Source of the DNA: Actinokineospora xionganensis
GTDB taxonomy: Bacteria; Actinomycetota; Actinomycetes; Mycobacteriales; Pseudonocardiaceae
Assembly (NCBI RefSeq): GCF_014323725.1
Contig: NZ_JABVED010000001.1
Span: forward strand, 106,505 to 170,504
Length of the DNA: 64,000 nucleotides
Reading direction: 5' to 3'
Shown: positions 27,005 through 35,662 of the stretch, piece after piece
Layout: each line of letters begins with the position of its first letter
How positions within the stretch are numbered: position 1 is the stretch's first letter
Notes under the pieces: model-generated
The model's input: only the letters and a program-made list of their open reading frames with translations
What the model was told of the DNA's origin: nothing
Databases searched by the model: none
Made by a program: the position numbers and the translations under genes

Positions 27005-27015
27005 ACATCCGATGT
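27005..27015. promoter_or_regulatory. Predicted GntR/FCD operator, copy 2
   Basis: ACATCCGATGT lies in the divergent gntR-lutA promoter region and matches ACATCAGATGT at 17552-17562 except at the central base. A TATCCT element on the minus strand (27026-27021) could be the gntR -10, placing the operator at the gntR transcription start and hinting at autoregulation. Confidence 0.65.
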
Positions 27016-27061
27016 TTCGTAGGATAGCCGGGCGTGGCCCGAAATGTGGAAAGGTTCGCCG

Positions 27062-27793
27062 ATGAGGGTCGCCCTCTTCATCACCTGCTTCAACGACACG
27101 CTGTTCCCAGCGACCGGCCAAGCCGTGGTGCGCGTGCTGGAGCGGCTTGGCCACGAGGTGGTCTTTCCGCCGGACCAGACGTGTTGCGGGCAGATGCATT
27201 TCAACACCGGCTACCAGCGTGAGTGCGTCCCGCTGGTCCGGTCCTTCGTCGACACCTTCGCCGACGCCGACGTCGTGGTGGCGCCGTCCGCGTCGTGTGT
27301 CGGGATGGTCCGGGACTTCCACGGCCGGGTCGCCGAGGTGTCGGGGGACCGGGGACTGGCCGCCGCGGTGGCCGAGACGGCGCCGCGCGTGCACGAGTTC
27401 ACCGAGTTCCTGGTCGACATCGCGGGGGTGACCGACGTCGGCGCGTACTTCCCGCACCGGGTCACCTACCACCCGACCTGCCACGGTCTGCGCCTGCTCA
27501 AGCTCGGCGACCGGCCCCAAGCGCTGCTGCGCGCGGTGGAGGGGATCGACCTGGTGGACCTGCCGGACGCGACCGAGTGCTGCGGGTTCGGTGGCACGTT
27601 CGCGGTGAAGAACTCCGACGTCTCGGTCGCCATGGGCACCGACAAGGTGGCACGAGTGCTGGCCACCGGCGCGGAGGTGCTGACCGCGGCCGACAACTCC
27701 TGCCTGATGCACGTCGGCGGGCTGCTGTCGCGGTCGAAGTCGAGCGTGCGGGTCATGCACCTCGCCGAGATCCTGGCCGGTGAGCGCGGATGA
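27062..27793 (+). CDS. lutA: L-lactate utilisation protein LutA
   Basis: A 243-residue CCG-domain protein of the LutA/YkgE family. Two cysteine-rich CCG blocks are visible: DQTCCGQMHF near residue 40 and ATECCGFGGTF near 175, typical Fe-S ligands. LutABC oxidises L-lactate to pyruvate in the cytoplasm. ATG 27062 is chosen over an upstream frame-matched GTG because GGAAAGG lies seven bases before it. It overlaps lutB by four bases. Placement beside the fucose operon makes sense, since one product of that pathway is L-lactate. Confidence 0.9.
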   Translation: MRVALFITCFNDTLFPATGQAVVRVLERLGHEVVFPPDQTCCGQMHFNTGYQRECVPLVRSFVDTFADADVVVAPSASCVGMVRDFHGRVAEVSGDRGLAAAVAETAPRVHEFTEFLVDIAGVTDVGAYFPHRVTYHPTCHGLRLLKLGDRPQALLRAVEGIDLVDLPDATECCGFGGTFAVKNSDVSVAMGTDKVARVLATGAEVLTAADNSCLMHVGGLLSRSKSSVRVMHLAEILAGERG

Positions 27794-29211
27794 CCGGCAC
27801 CTGGCTCGGGATGCCGCCCTTCCCCGAGGCGGCCCGCAAAGCGCTCGGCGACACGCAACTGCGCACCAACCTGCGCAAGGCGACCGGCACGATCCGAGGT
27901 AAGCGGGCGGCCGTGGTCGCCGAACGCGCGGACTGGGAGGCGTTGCGGGTCGCGGGCAAGGAGATCAAAGACCGCACCCTGCACAACCTCGACACCTACC
28001 TCGAACAGTTGGAGCGCAACGTCACCGCGGCGGGCGGTGTCGTCCACTGGGCGCGTGACGCGGCCGAGGCCAACCGGATCGTGATCGACCTTGTCCGGGC
28101 GGCCGACGCCGACGAGGTGGTCAAAGTGAAGTCCATGGCCACCCAGGAGATCGAACTCAATGAGGCGCTGGCCGAGGCGGGCATCGCCGCCTACGAGACC
28201 GACCTGGCCGAGCTGATCGTCCAACTGGGACACGACCGGCCGTCGCACATCCTGGTGCCCGCCATCCACCGCAACCGCGCGGAGATCAGGGACATCTTCC
28301 TGCGCGAGATGCCCGGGGTGACCGAAGCCCTCACCGACGACCCGGCCGAGCTGGCCGCCGCGGCCCGGGCGCACCTGCGGCGCAAGTTCCTCACCGCCAA
28401 GGTCGCCGTGTCCGGCGCGAACTTCGCCGTCGCCGACTCCGGCACGCTCGTCGTGGTGGAGTCCGAGGGCAACGGACGGATGTGCCTGACCCTGCCGGAG
28501 GTGCTGATCAGCGTGGTCGGCATCGAGAAGCTGGTCCCGACCTGGCAGGACCTCGAAGTCATGCTCCAGTTGCTGCCACGCTCGTCGACCGGCGAGCGGA
28601 TGAACCCGTACACCTCGACGTGGACCGGCGTGACCCCCGGCGACGGCCCGCGGGAGTTCCACCTGATCCTGCTCGACAACGGCCGCACCGACGCGCTCGC
28701 CGACGACATCGGACGCCAGGCGCTGCGGTGCATCCGCTGCTCGGCGTGCCTCAACGTCTGCCCGGTCTACGAGCGGACCGGCGGCCACGCCTACGGTTCG
28801 GTCTACCCCGGCCCCATCGGCGCGATCCTCACCCCGCAGCTGCGCGGCGTCACCGCGGACGAGGTCTCACCGACTCTCCCGTTCGCCTCGACCCTGTGCG
28901 GCGCCTGCTACGAGGTGTGCCCGGTGCTCATCGACATCCCGCAGGCCCTCGTCCACCTGCGCGCCAAAGCCGTCGACGCCAAGCGCGGCAAGCCTTCCGC
29001 CGAGCGCGCGGCCATGCGGGTGGCGCAGTGGTTCTTCGGCAGCTCCCGCAGGCTGCGCGTGGCGCAGCGCCTGGTCGCGACCGGCGGCCGGGTCTTGAGC
29101 CGCCGCGGCCGCATCGGCAGGTTGCCCGGCCCGCTCAAGGGCTGGAGCGGCGCCCGCGACACCGCGACCCCGCCCCGGCGGACGTTCCGAACCTGGTGGG
29201 AGTCCCGATGA
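27790..29211 (+). CDS. lutB: L-lactate utilisation iron-sulfur protein LutB
   Basis: A 473-residue LutB/YkgF protein. The N-terminal LUD domain (about 60-290) is followed by a ferredoxin-like region with two 4Fe-4S motifs, CIRCSACLNVCPVY near residue 315 and CGACYEVCPV near 373, and a basic C-terminal tail. It transfers electrons from lactate oxidation with LutA and LutC. Start and stop overlap the flanking lut genes by four bases each. Confidence 0.9.
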   Translation: MTGTWLGMPPFPEAARKALGDTQLRTNLRKATGTIRGKRAAVVAERADWEALRVAGKEIKDRTLHNLDTYLEQLERNVTAAGGVVHWARDAAEANRIVIDLVRAADADEVVKVKSMATQEIELNEALAEAGIAAYETDLAELIVQLGHDRPSHILVPAIHRNRAEIRDIFLREMPGVTEALTDDPAELAAAARAHLRRKFLTAKVAVSGANFAVADSGTLVVVESEGNGRMCLTLPEVLISVVGIEKLVPTWQDLEVMLQLLPRSSTGERMNPYTSTWTGVTPGDGPREFHLILLDNGRTDALADDIGRQALRCIRCSACLNVCPVYERTGGHAYGSVYPGPIGAILTPQLRGVTADEVSPTLPFASTLCGACYEVCPVLIDIPQALVHLRAKAVDAKRGKPSAERAAMRVAQWFFGSSRRLRVAQRLVATGGRVLSRRGRIGRLPGPLKGWSGARDTATPPRRTFRTWWESR

Positions 29212-29861
29212 CCGCGCGCGAAGAGATCCTCGGCCGAATCCGATCCGCCCTGTCCACAGTGGACAAGACGGAGACGGTCGTGTCCCGGGATTACGAGCAG
29301 ACCATCGAAGGCGACTTGGTCGAGCTGTTCGCCGAACGGGTCGCCGACTACCGAGCCACGGTCGTGCGCACGGCCGCCGACAGGCTGCCGGAAGCCATCG
29401 CCGAACAGTTGGCCCACTTCGGCATCAGCTCGGTCGTCACCCCCGCCGACCTACCCGCGCAATGGGTCCCGCACGCCGACACCGACGCCCCACCCCTGCG
29501 CGTCCCGGCCCTCGACGCCACCGACGGCGTCGTCACCGCCTGCGCCGTGGGCATCGCCGAGACCGGCACCATCGTGCTCGACGCGGGTGCGGGACAAGGC
29601 AGGCGCGCGCTCACCTTGGTCCCCGACTTCCATCTGTGCGTCGTAAGGGCCGACCAGATCGTCGGCACGGTCCCCGAGGCGATCGCCCGACTCGACGGCA
29701 CCCGCCCGCTCACCTGGATCAGCGGCCCGTCGGCCACCAGCGACATCGAACTCAACCGGGTCGAAGGCGTCCACGGCCCCCGCATCCTGGTCGTCGTCAT
29801 CGCGGGCGCGCCGGAAGAGGTGCCTCAGGCCACGAGGATGTCGTCGATCTCCACGCCGTAG
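29208..29861 (+). CDS. lutC: L-lactate utilisation protein LutC
   Basis: A 217-residue LUD-domain protein of the LutC/YkgG family, with IAETGTIVLDAG and the closing TSDIELNRVEGVHGPR, both diagnostic. The protein runs about 25 residues past the usual end and its 3' end overlaps the convergent small gene at 29825 by 37 bases, so the extension may be a recent stop loss. It completes a lutABC operon. Confidence 0.88.
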   Translation: MTAREEILGRIRSALSTVDKTETVVSRDYEQTIEGDLVELFAERVADYRATVVRTAADRLPEAIAEQLAHFGISSVVTPADLPAQWVPHADTDAPPLRVPALDATDGVVTACAVGIAETGTIVLDAGAGQGRRALTLVPDFHLCVVRADQIVGTVPEAIARLDGTRPLTWISGPSATSDIELNRVEGVHGPRILVVVIAGAPEEVPQATRMSSISTP

Positions 29862-30169
29862 ACCCCGGACATCACTTCGACCAGGGTCGCCCTCAGTTCG
29901 AGGTCGGACCGCCCTTCTTCGGCTGTCCACAGCGGAAAGTCGACCTTGTAGACCCGCTTGCCGTCGCGCGTCCCCTCGTAGGCGTCGAGGTCGGCGTAGG
30001 CCGCCGCGGGCGGGCGGACGAAGGTGCGGCCGTAGTCGCGGAGCGCGGTGGTCATCATCTCCGCGGTCAGCCGCTTGCCCTGGGTCATCCGCTCCAGGGT
30101 GTCGTGGCTCGGCTCGACGAGCAGCCCCACCGCGATCCGCAGTGCCTGCACGGCTTCAGCGGGAACCAC
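29825..30169 (-). CDS. Small conserved protein, DUF7668-like
   Basis: A 114-residue acidic protein. The C-terminal PLWTAEEGRSDLELRATLVE...GVEIDDI pattern resembles the DUF7668 family of uncharacterised actinobacterial proteins. No signal peptide, membrane segment or catalytic motif is visible. It is transcribed toward lutC, overlapping it, and lies just downstream of a TetR gene on the same strand with a 24-base gap, so the two may be cotranscribed. Function unknown. Confidence 0.65.
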   Translation of the reverse strand: MVPAEAVQALRIAVGLLVEPSHDTLERMTQGKRLTAEMMTTALRDYGRTFVRPPAAAYADLDAYEGTRDGKRVYKVDFPLWTAEEGRSDLELRATLVEVMSGVYGVEIDDILVA

Positions 30170-30193
30170 GCCATCACCTCCTGAGCTCCGGGG

Positions 30194-30829
30194 TCAGCCG
30201 GTGAGGAGCGTAGTGGCGAGCGCCACCAGGGCGACTTCGAGTTCGTCGGCCGACTTGCGCTGGTGCAGGGACCAGTCGTAGACCACTGAGTTCAGCGCGC
30301 CGATGAGGGCGAGGGCGGCGAACCGGAAGTCCCGGGGTGGGATCTCGCCGCGGGCGATCGCGGCTTCGCCTTCGTGGGTGACCGTGGCGATGATGGCTTC
30401 GCGGTACTCCAAGCGGGTCTGTTCCACCGCGGGGCTGGCGCCGACGACCTCCACGAAGCTGACCCGGACCCGACGGGGGTCGGAGATGATCGTGCGCAGA
30501 TACGCGGTCACGGCCGCGACCAGGCGCGCCTCGATCGGGGCCGCGGGCGCCTCGGCGAGCGCGGTAGCGGTCGCGGTGAGCGCGTCCTCGGTGATCTGCG
30601 AGTGCAGCGCGATCAGGACCGCTTCCTTGTTGGTGAACTCCTGGTAGAAGTGCCGCGTCGACACCTTCGCCGCCGAGCAGAGCCGGTCGATGGGCGTCAC
30701 CTGGTAGCCCTCGGTGCCGAACAGGTCGAGCGCGGCTTCCAGCAGGCGCTCCCGGCGGGCGGCGCTGCGTTCTCCCGCGTCGCGGCCCGAGTAGCGGCGG
30801 GTCGCCGGTGTGGTCACTGCCTCGGTCAT
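30194..30829 (-). CDS. TetR-family transcriptional regulator
   Basis: A 211-residue TetR protein. The DNA-binding domain (about residues 22-70) has LLEAALDLFGTEGYQVTPI and STRHFYQEFTNKEAV. I choose ATG 30829, which has GGAG about 12 bases upstream; an in-frame ATG at 30859 has no ribosome site. It is divergent from a secreted lipase gene, and a CGAAAA-N6-TTTTCG palindrome lies between them, the obvious operator. Ligand unknown; lipid-derived molecules would fit the neighbour. Confidence 0.83.
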   Translation of the reverse strand: MTEAVTTPATRRYSGRDAGERSAARRERLLEAALDLFGTEGYQVTPIDRLCSAAKVSTRHFYQEFTNKEAVLIALHSQITEDALTATATALAEAPAAPIEARLVAAVTAYLRTIISDPRRVRVSFVEVVGASPAVEQTRLEYREAIIATVTHEGEAAIARGEIPPRDFRFAALALIGALNSVVYDWSLHQRKSADELEVALVALATTLLTG

Positions 30830-30899
30830 CGGCTTGGTCAACTCTCCAGCTCTTGTCATCGGGGTCGCGTAGCGCCTACGGTAGCCGCCAGGTCCAAAG

Positions 30900-30917
30900 C
30901 GAAAAGATACATTTTCG
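30900..30917. promoter_or_regulatory. Candidate TetR operator
   Basis: CGAAAA (30900-30905) and TTTTCG (30912-30917) form a palindrome with spacer GATACA, in the 105-base divergent region between the TetR and lipase genes and just before the lipase ribosome site GGAGG (30923-30927). Confidence 0.5.
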
Positions 30918-30934
30918 ATTGTGGAGGTCGGTCC

Positions 30935-32104
30935 ATGAAACGCACGGCACTGTGGGCATTGCTGGTGGTCGCGGCGGGATCACTGGTTGGCGGCGTGGTC
31001 GTCCCGACCGCGGTCGCGGCGCCGGAGGCGATCGTGGAACCGGACCTCGACCCCTTCTACCGACCCGCGGCGGGCTTCGAGGCCGCGGCTCCGGGCACGG
31101 TGCTCAAGCAGCGGGACGTCACCGCCGCCGGGCTGCCCGCGCTGCAGCTGCAGGTGCGCAGCACCGACGCGAAGGACCGTCCGGTCACGGTGGTCTCGAC
31201 GCTGATCGTGCCGTCGACGCCCTATCCCGGCCGGCGGCCGCTGCTGTCCTACCAGCCCGCGACCGACAGCCTCGGCGACCAGTGCAACCCGTCCTACACG
31301 CTGCGGACCGGCACCGAGAAGGAGACCGCGCTGCTCGGGTTGGGGCTGGCCAAGGGGTGGGCGGTGGTGGTCACCGACTATCAGGGCCCGCGTGACGCCT
31401 ATGGCGCGGGACGGATGGAGGGGCACGCGGTGCTCGACGGCATCCGCGGCGCGACCTCGGTGCCAGAGGCTGGGCTGGTGAACGCGAAGATCGGTATGTG
31501 GGGCTACTCGGGCGGCGCGCTCGCCTCGGGCTGGGCGGCCGAGCTGCAGCCGACGTACGCCCCGAAACTGCGCATCGCGGGCGTCGCCGCGGGTGGCATC
31601 CCGGCCGACCTCACGCTGGCCGCGAAGACAATGGACGGCGGACCGTTCTCGGGGCTCGGCCTCGGCGCCGTCAACGGTCTCATGCGTGAGTACCCCGAAT
31701 TGGAGTCGCTGCTCAACGACGCGGGCCGCGCACTCCAGGCCGACATGGACGACATGTGCGTGGGGGAGCTGGCCACCGGATACCCGTTCCGCAAGCTGAC
31801 CGAGTTCACCACCTCGCCCGACCCGCTGAACGAGCCGGTCGGCCGCGAGGTGCTGGCGCTCAACCGAATGGGCGCGCAGGCGCCCGCCGCGCCGGTCTAC
31901 CTGTACCACTCGAAGTTCGACGAGCTGATCCCGTGGGCCGCCGGTGACGCGGTCCGCCGCGAGTGGTGCGCGAAGGGCACCAAGGTCACCTTCCACACCG
32001 ACTACCTCAGCGAGCACAACGTCCTGGCGGTCACCGGCGCCCCCGCCGCCGTCGCCTACCTCACCGCCCGCTTCTCCGCCCTCCCCCTAACCAACACCTG
32101 CTGA
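30935..32104 (+). CDS. Secreted lipase (LIP/CAL-A-like family)
   Basis: A 389-residue exported alpha/beta hydrolase. The signal peptide covers about 29 residues (hydrophobic core, AVAAPEA). The nucleophile elbow is GYSGG at about residue 190, the acid probably Asp in YHSKFDELIPW, and the His in LSEHNVLAV. The overall pattern is that of secretory lipases related to Candida lipase A. Cysteines in QCNPSY, DMCVGE and REWCAKG may form disulfides. It is divergent from the TetR gene, which probably controls it. Confidence 0.87.
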   Translation: MKRTALWALLVVAAGSLVGGVVVPTAVAAPEAIVEPDLDPFYRPAAGFEAAAPGTVLKQRDVTAAGLPALQLQVRSTDAKDRPVTVVSTLIVPSTPYPGRRPLLSYQPATDSLGDQCNPSYTLRTGTEKETALLGLGLAKGWAVVVTDYQGPRDAYGAGRMEGHAVLDGIRGATSVPEAGLVNAKIGMWGYSGGALASGWAAELQPTYAPKLRIAGVAAGGIPADLTLAAKTMDGGPFSGLGLGAVNGLMREYPELESLLNDAGRALQADMDDMCVGELATGYPFRKLTEFTTSPDPLNEPVGREVLALNRMGAQAPAAPVYLYHSKFDELIPWAAGDAVRREWCAKGTKVTFHTDYLSEHNVLAVTGAPAAVAYLTARFSALPLTNTC

Positions 32105-32191
32105 CCCCCGCGACTCGCTTGCCTGGAGGGGCGACTCGCGGGTGTTGGGCGATACGGTGGGGGGTGAGGTGGCCGACGGGCGGGAGTGGGG

Positions 32192-32989
32192 ATGCAGGTC
32201 GTCCTGTATGTCATGGTCACGCTGCTGGGTTTGGCAGTCGGGTCCTTCCTCAATGTGGTTATCCACCGGGTGCCGCGCGGCGAGTCGGTGGTGAGTCCGG
32301 CGTCGCGCTGCCCGAGCTGTGGGAAGCCGGTGCGGGCCCGACACAACCTCCCGGTGTTCGGCTGGCTTGTCCTCAGAGGACGGTGTGCGGACTGCGGCGC
32401 GCCGATCGGGGTCCGCTACCCGTTGGTGGAGCTGGGCACGGCGCTGGTCTTCCTCGTGGTGGCCGTGCGGATGTGGCAGCTGGGGCTGGTGTCCGCGCTG
32501 CCCGCGTACCTGTACTTCGCGGCGGCCGGGATCGCGCTCGCCCTGATCGACCTGGACGTGCGCAGGCTGCCGTCGGCGATCATCCTGCCGTCCTACCCGG
32601 TGCTCGCCGCGCTGTTGGCGGTGTCCTCGGCGGTGCGCGACGACTGGTGGTCGCTCGGCCGCGCCGGTATCGGCGCCGCCGCCCTGTTCGCGTTCTACTT
32701 CCTGCTGGCGCTGGTGTACCCAGCCGGGATGGGGTTCGGCGACGTGCGGCTCTCGGGCCTGCTGGGCGGCGTGCTCGCCTACCTGTCGTGGTCGACGCTG
32801 GTCGTCGGCGCGTTCGGCGGCTTCGTCCTGGGCGCGCTCGTGGGGGCGGTGGTCCTCGCGGCAGGACGCGGCGACCGCAAGACCGCGCTCCCGTTCGGGC
32901 CGTTCATGATCCTGGGCGCCCTGCTGGCCCTGTTCGTCGCCGAGCCCATCGCGGACTGGTACCTGGTCACCGTGGGTTGGACCAGCTGA
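32192..32989 (+). CDS. Prepilin peptidase / N-methyltransferase
   Basis: A 265-residue polytopic membrane protein of the PilD/GspO family. The N-terminal cytoplasmic loop carries two CxxC pairs (CPSC and CADC) and GSFLNVVIHRVP; the catalytic aspartates lie in LIDLDVRRLP and GFGDVRL (GxGD). It cleaves and N-methylates the pilin precursors encoded by the convergent pilus operon. I start at ATG 32192, with GTG 32186 as alternative. Its 3' end overlaps the last pilus gene by 23 bases. Confidence 0.9.
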   Translation: MQVVLYVMVTLLGLAVGSFLNVVIHRVPRGESVVSPASRCPSCGKPVRARHNLPVFGWLVLRGRCADCGAPIGVRYPLVELGTALVFLVVAVRMWQLGLVSALPAYLYFAAAGIALALIDLDVRRLPSAIILPSYPVLAALLAVSSAVRDDWWSLGRAGIGAAALFAFYFLLALVYPAGMGFGDVRLSGLLGGVLAYLSWSTLVVGAFGGFVLGALVGAVVLAAGRGDRKTALPFGPFMILGALLALFVAEPIADWYLVTVGWTS

Positions 32990-35018
32990 GCACGCTGACT
33001 TGTCGTCGCCCCGGCAGCGGGGTGACCGGGTCGGCGTCGACGAAGGCGACTTTCGCCCGGAGGCTGGGTGTCCCGCTGGTCGCGCACGGTCCCGGCGACG
33101 GGCAGAGATAGACGCTGAGGTACACGCTGAACACGAAGCCGGGCGAGTCGTCGGGAACCTCGATGACGGGACCGCTGTAGAAGAAGCTGCCGGTCAGCTT
33201 GACCCACAGGGAGCGGGAGACGACGCCGAAGCGAAAGACCTGCTCGGCGGCGTTGTTCAGGGTGATGTCGAGGGCGGCGTGCGGGGCGTAGGTGGTGCCC
33301 TGGACGTAGAACTGGTTGTTGGGGCTGCCATCGGAGGTCACCATCGCGCACCGGGAGGCGTTGCCGAGCCCGGTGTAGGGGGCCGCGGTGACGCAGCCGG
33401 CGCCCGCCCGGAAGGCCGGTGCCACATAGGTGAGGTCGAGCTGGATCGCGTCGATGTCGGCCACCGTCGGCCTGTCCACCGAGACCTTGAGATCGATCGT
33501 CGCGCCGGTGAAGGTTCCCTTGTGGATGGACTCCGCGAGAGCGCCGGTGCGTGCGGGGTCGATGGGGATCGTGGTGGTCTGGAAGAGGGGTGAGCCTGCC
33601 CGCCCGGCGGCCGAGGCGCTGATCGGCGTGCCGCCCTGCGGTGTCAGCGTCACCTGGAGGGCGTCGCTCCGGGAGTCGTCGGAGTGCCGGTGGGTGACCT
33701 TCACCGTCGCCGATTTGAGAATCGATCCGGCCGGGATCGGGGACGGCGGCGCGAATCCGGTCGCCTTGATAGTCGTGTCGTCCTTCTTCGTGGCTGTCCA
33801 GGAGGCGAAGTTGACCGCGTCCGCGTCGGCGAGCGCCGCGGGCGTCGCGGTCGGACCGAAGGCACCCTGGCCCGGGACGCCCGTGAGCTTGAGGTCGGTG
33901 AGCGCGGTGTCGGTCTCCGACCCGGACTTCAACCCGTAGACCGCGACCGGTGGTCTGGTGGCGCTGTAGGTGCCGCAGATCTCCGCCTGACCCGCCTTGA
34001 CCGCGAGCTGGCTGTCGCCGCCGAAGATGAACTGGACGCCGACCGCGTTGGCGTCCTTGATCGGGTTGTTGCAGGAGCCGGGGATCGTGGGGTTGAGCGG
34101 TGGCTGGGCGATCACCTGGCCCGCGGCGTTGACCGGGGTGCCCGCGACGAGTTTCCCGGTGTCGATCGTCCAGATGTTGCCCCCAGCCGAGGGCAGCCGT
34201 GGATTGGCGTTGGGGCCGGTGTTGTGAAAGTCGAAGTAGTACGCGCCGGGTTTGAACCACCAGACGCTGTTCTTGCAGGCACTGCCGTTGCCCATCATGG
34301 CGGTCAGGGCGTTCGCGTCGTCGTAGTAGCCCGGCTCGAAGGTGATCCGGCCCGTGCTCGTGCACGCGGGCAGGGTGCGGTGGGGCGGGGCCGCCGCCAC
34401 GGCGGGCAGGTAGTTCGGGTCTTCGCCGAGGGGGTTCGCAGGCGCGTAGGGGCATGACGGGGGCGACGGGTCGCTGATGATCGTGCCGGAGCAGCCGGTC
34501 CGCCCGTAGACGCGGGTGTTCGTCGCCAGCGTGCCGTTGACGACGTTGATGTTGGAGTTCGAGAACACCACGCCGCGCACACGGAACATCGAACCGGTGG
34601 GCTGCTGGATGTTGACGCCGTCCTCGCCCCCGTGCGTGCCGAGGGTGAGGACCGCGCTGCCCGGCCGGTTGCACATCGACAGCGACGGGCACTGGATGAG
34701 GACCTTGGACGGGTCGGCCCCGCACGCCACGGTCGCCGCGCCCGCCCCCGCGATCCCGTCGAGGGTCAGCGTGTCGGATCCGCCGAAGCAGTTCTGTCCG
34801 GGGGAGTTGTTGTAGGTGCTGTTGCGGATGGTGTTGATCGCCGCGGCCATCGCGCCGTCCGAGGTGGACGCGGTGGCGCCCTGGTCGCGCAGCGCGATGG
34901 TGGTGCGGATGCTCGTGCCGGAGAAGGTGAGCAGCGACAGCAGGCCCAGGCTGATCACCACGACCAGCACCAGCACCAGGATCAGCGCGGCGCCGCTGTC
35001 GTCGTCTCGGCGTCTCAT
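32967..35018 (-). CDS. Large PilX-like minor pilin or pilus-tip protein
   Basis: A 683-residue protein whose N-terminus (SGAALILVLVLVVVISLG) is a PilX/GspK-like hydrophobic helix after a short basic leader. The rest is a long extracellular region with at least ten cysteines, beta-rich segments and no recognised enzyme motif. It is last in the pilus operon, overlapping the preceding minor pilin by four bases. Length and composition suggest a tip adhesin or assembly-initiating component, but this is inference; the body did not match a family I can name. Confidence 0.75.
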   Translation of the reverse strand: MRRRDDDSGAALILVLVLVVVISLGLLSLLTFSGTSIRTTIALRDQGATASTSDGAMAAAINTIRNSTYNNSPGQNCFGGSDTLTLDGIAGAGAATVACGADPSKVLIQCPSLSMCNRPGSAVLTLGTHGGEDGVNIQQPTGSMFRVRGVVFSNSNINVVNGTLATNTRVYGRTGCSGTIISDPSPPSCPYAPANPLGEDPNYLPAVAAAPPHRTLPACTSTGRITFEPGYYDDANALTAMMGNGSACKNSVWWFKPGAYYFDFHNTGPNANPRLPSAGGNIWTIDTGKLVAGTPVNAAGQVIAQPPLNPTIPGSCNNPIKDANAVGVQFIFGGDSQLAVKAGQAEICGTYSATRPPVAVYGLKSGSETDTALTDLKLTGVPGQGAFGPTATPAALADADAVNFASWTATKKDDTTIKATGFAPPSPIPAGSILKSATVKVTHRHSDDSRSDALQVTLTPQGGTPISASAAGRAGSPLFQTTTIPIDPARTGALAESIHKGTFTGATIDLKVSVDRPTVADIDAIQLDLTYVAPAFRAGAGCVTAAPYTGLGNASRCAMVTSDGSPNNQFYVQGTTYAPHAALDITLNNAAEQVFRFGVVSRSLWVKLTGSFFYSGPVIEVPDDSPGFVFSVYLSVYLCPSPGPCATSGTPSLRAKVAFVDADPVTPLPGRRQVSVLSWSNPR

Positions 35019-35662
35019 GTCTGCCTCCGCTGCCCGTTCAGGCTGATCTCATAGGGGTCGGCGTTCGGCGTGGTGACGGTGAACGTCAGCGTCACCCGCT
35101 GTGGCACGGCCGCGGTGTCGCACGCGCCGCCGCAGTCCACGGTGAGCGTCGCCGGGTCGACGTAGTGGGCGACGACGATGTCGGCGACGGCGCCGCCCGC
35201 GCACTTGATCCGGTGCAGTTCGCTGACGGGTCCCATCGGCACCAGGTAGTAGGCGACGACGTCCACGCTCGACGCCGGGGCGGCGGCGGAGTTGTCCCAG
35301 CGCTCCGACAGGAGACGGATCTTGGCGGTGGGGGTCGCGACCGTGCCGCACACGTGCCCGCCCGCGTCGAACGCCGCGTCGAGTTGGATGGACGGCTTGA
35401 ACGCGACCCCGGTCAGGCCGTGCGCGGCGGCGTAGTCGCGGATGCCGACGGTGGCGACGTCCTGGCCGAAATAGGTGGCGCTGATCTGGGAGTCGTGCGA
35501 CAGCTGCAGCCGAGCCGACGCGCTCGCCGACTGGCGCAGTCCGGCGATGATGAGGTTCGCCAGCGGCGCGGTGATCACCCCTAGGATCACGATCGCCATC
35601 AGCAGTTCGACAAGGGTGAACCCGGCTTCATCGTCGCCGCCGCGGCGGGGAGTCAGCCGCAT
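35015..35662 (-). CDS. Minor prepilin (PilW/GspJ-like)
   Basis: A 215-residue prepilin. The leader MRLTPRRGGDDEAG is followed by FTLVELLMAIVILGV, a textbook type III prepilin cleavage site (G|F, Glu+5). Four cysteines occur in the C-terminal half (VCGTV, IKCAG, DCGGAC). ATG 35662 is used because the cleavage site must be near the N-terminus; upstream frame sequence is Arg-rich and unlike coding DNA. It overlaps the genes before and after it within the pilus operon. Confidence 0.85.
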   Translation of the reverse strand: MRLTPRRGGDDEAGFTLVELLMAIVILGVITAPLANLIIAGLRQSASASARLQLSHDSQISATYFGQDVATVGIRDYAAAHGLTGVAFKPSIQLDAAFDAGGHVCGTVATPTAKIRLLSERWDNSAAAPASSVDVVAYYLVPMGPVSELHRIKCAGGAVADIVVAHYVDPATLTVDCGGACDTAAVPQRVTLTFTVTTPNADPYEISLNGQRRQT

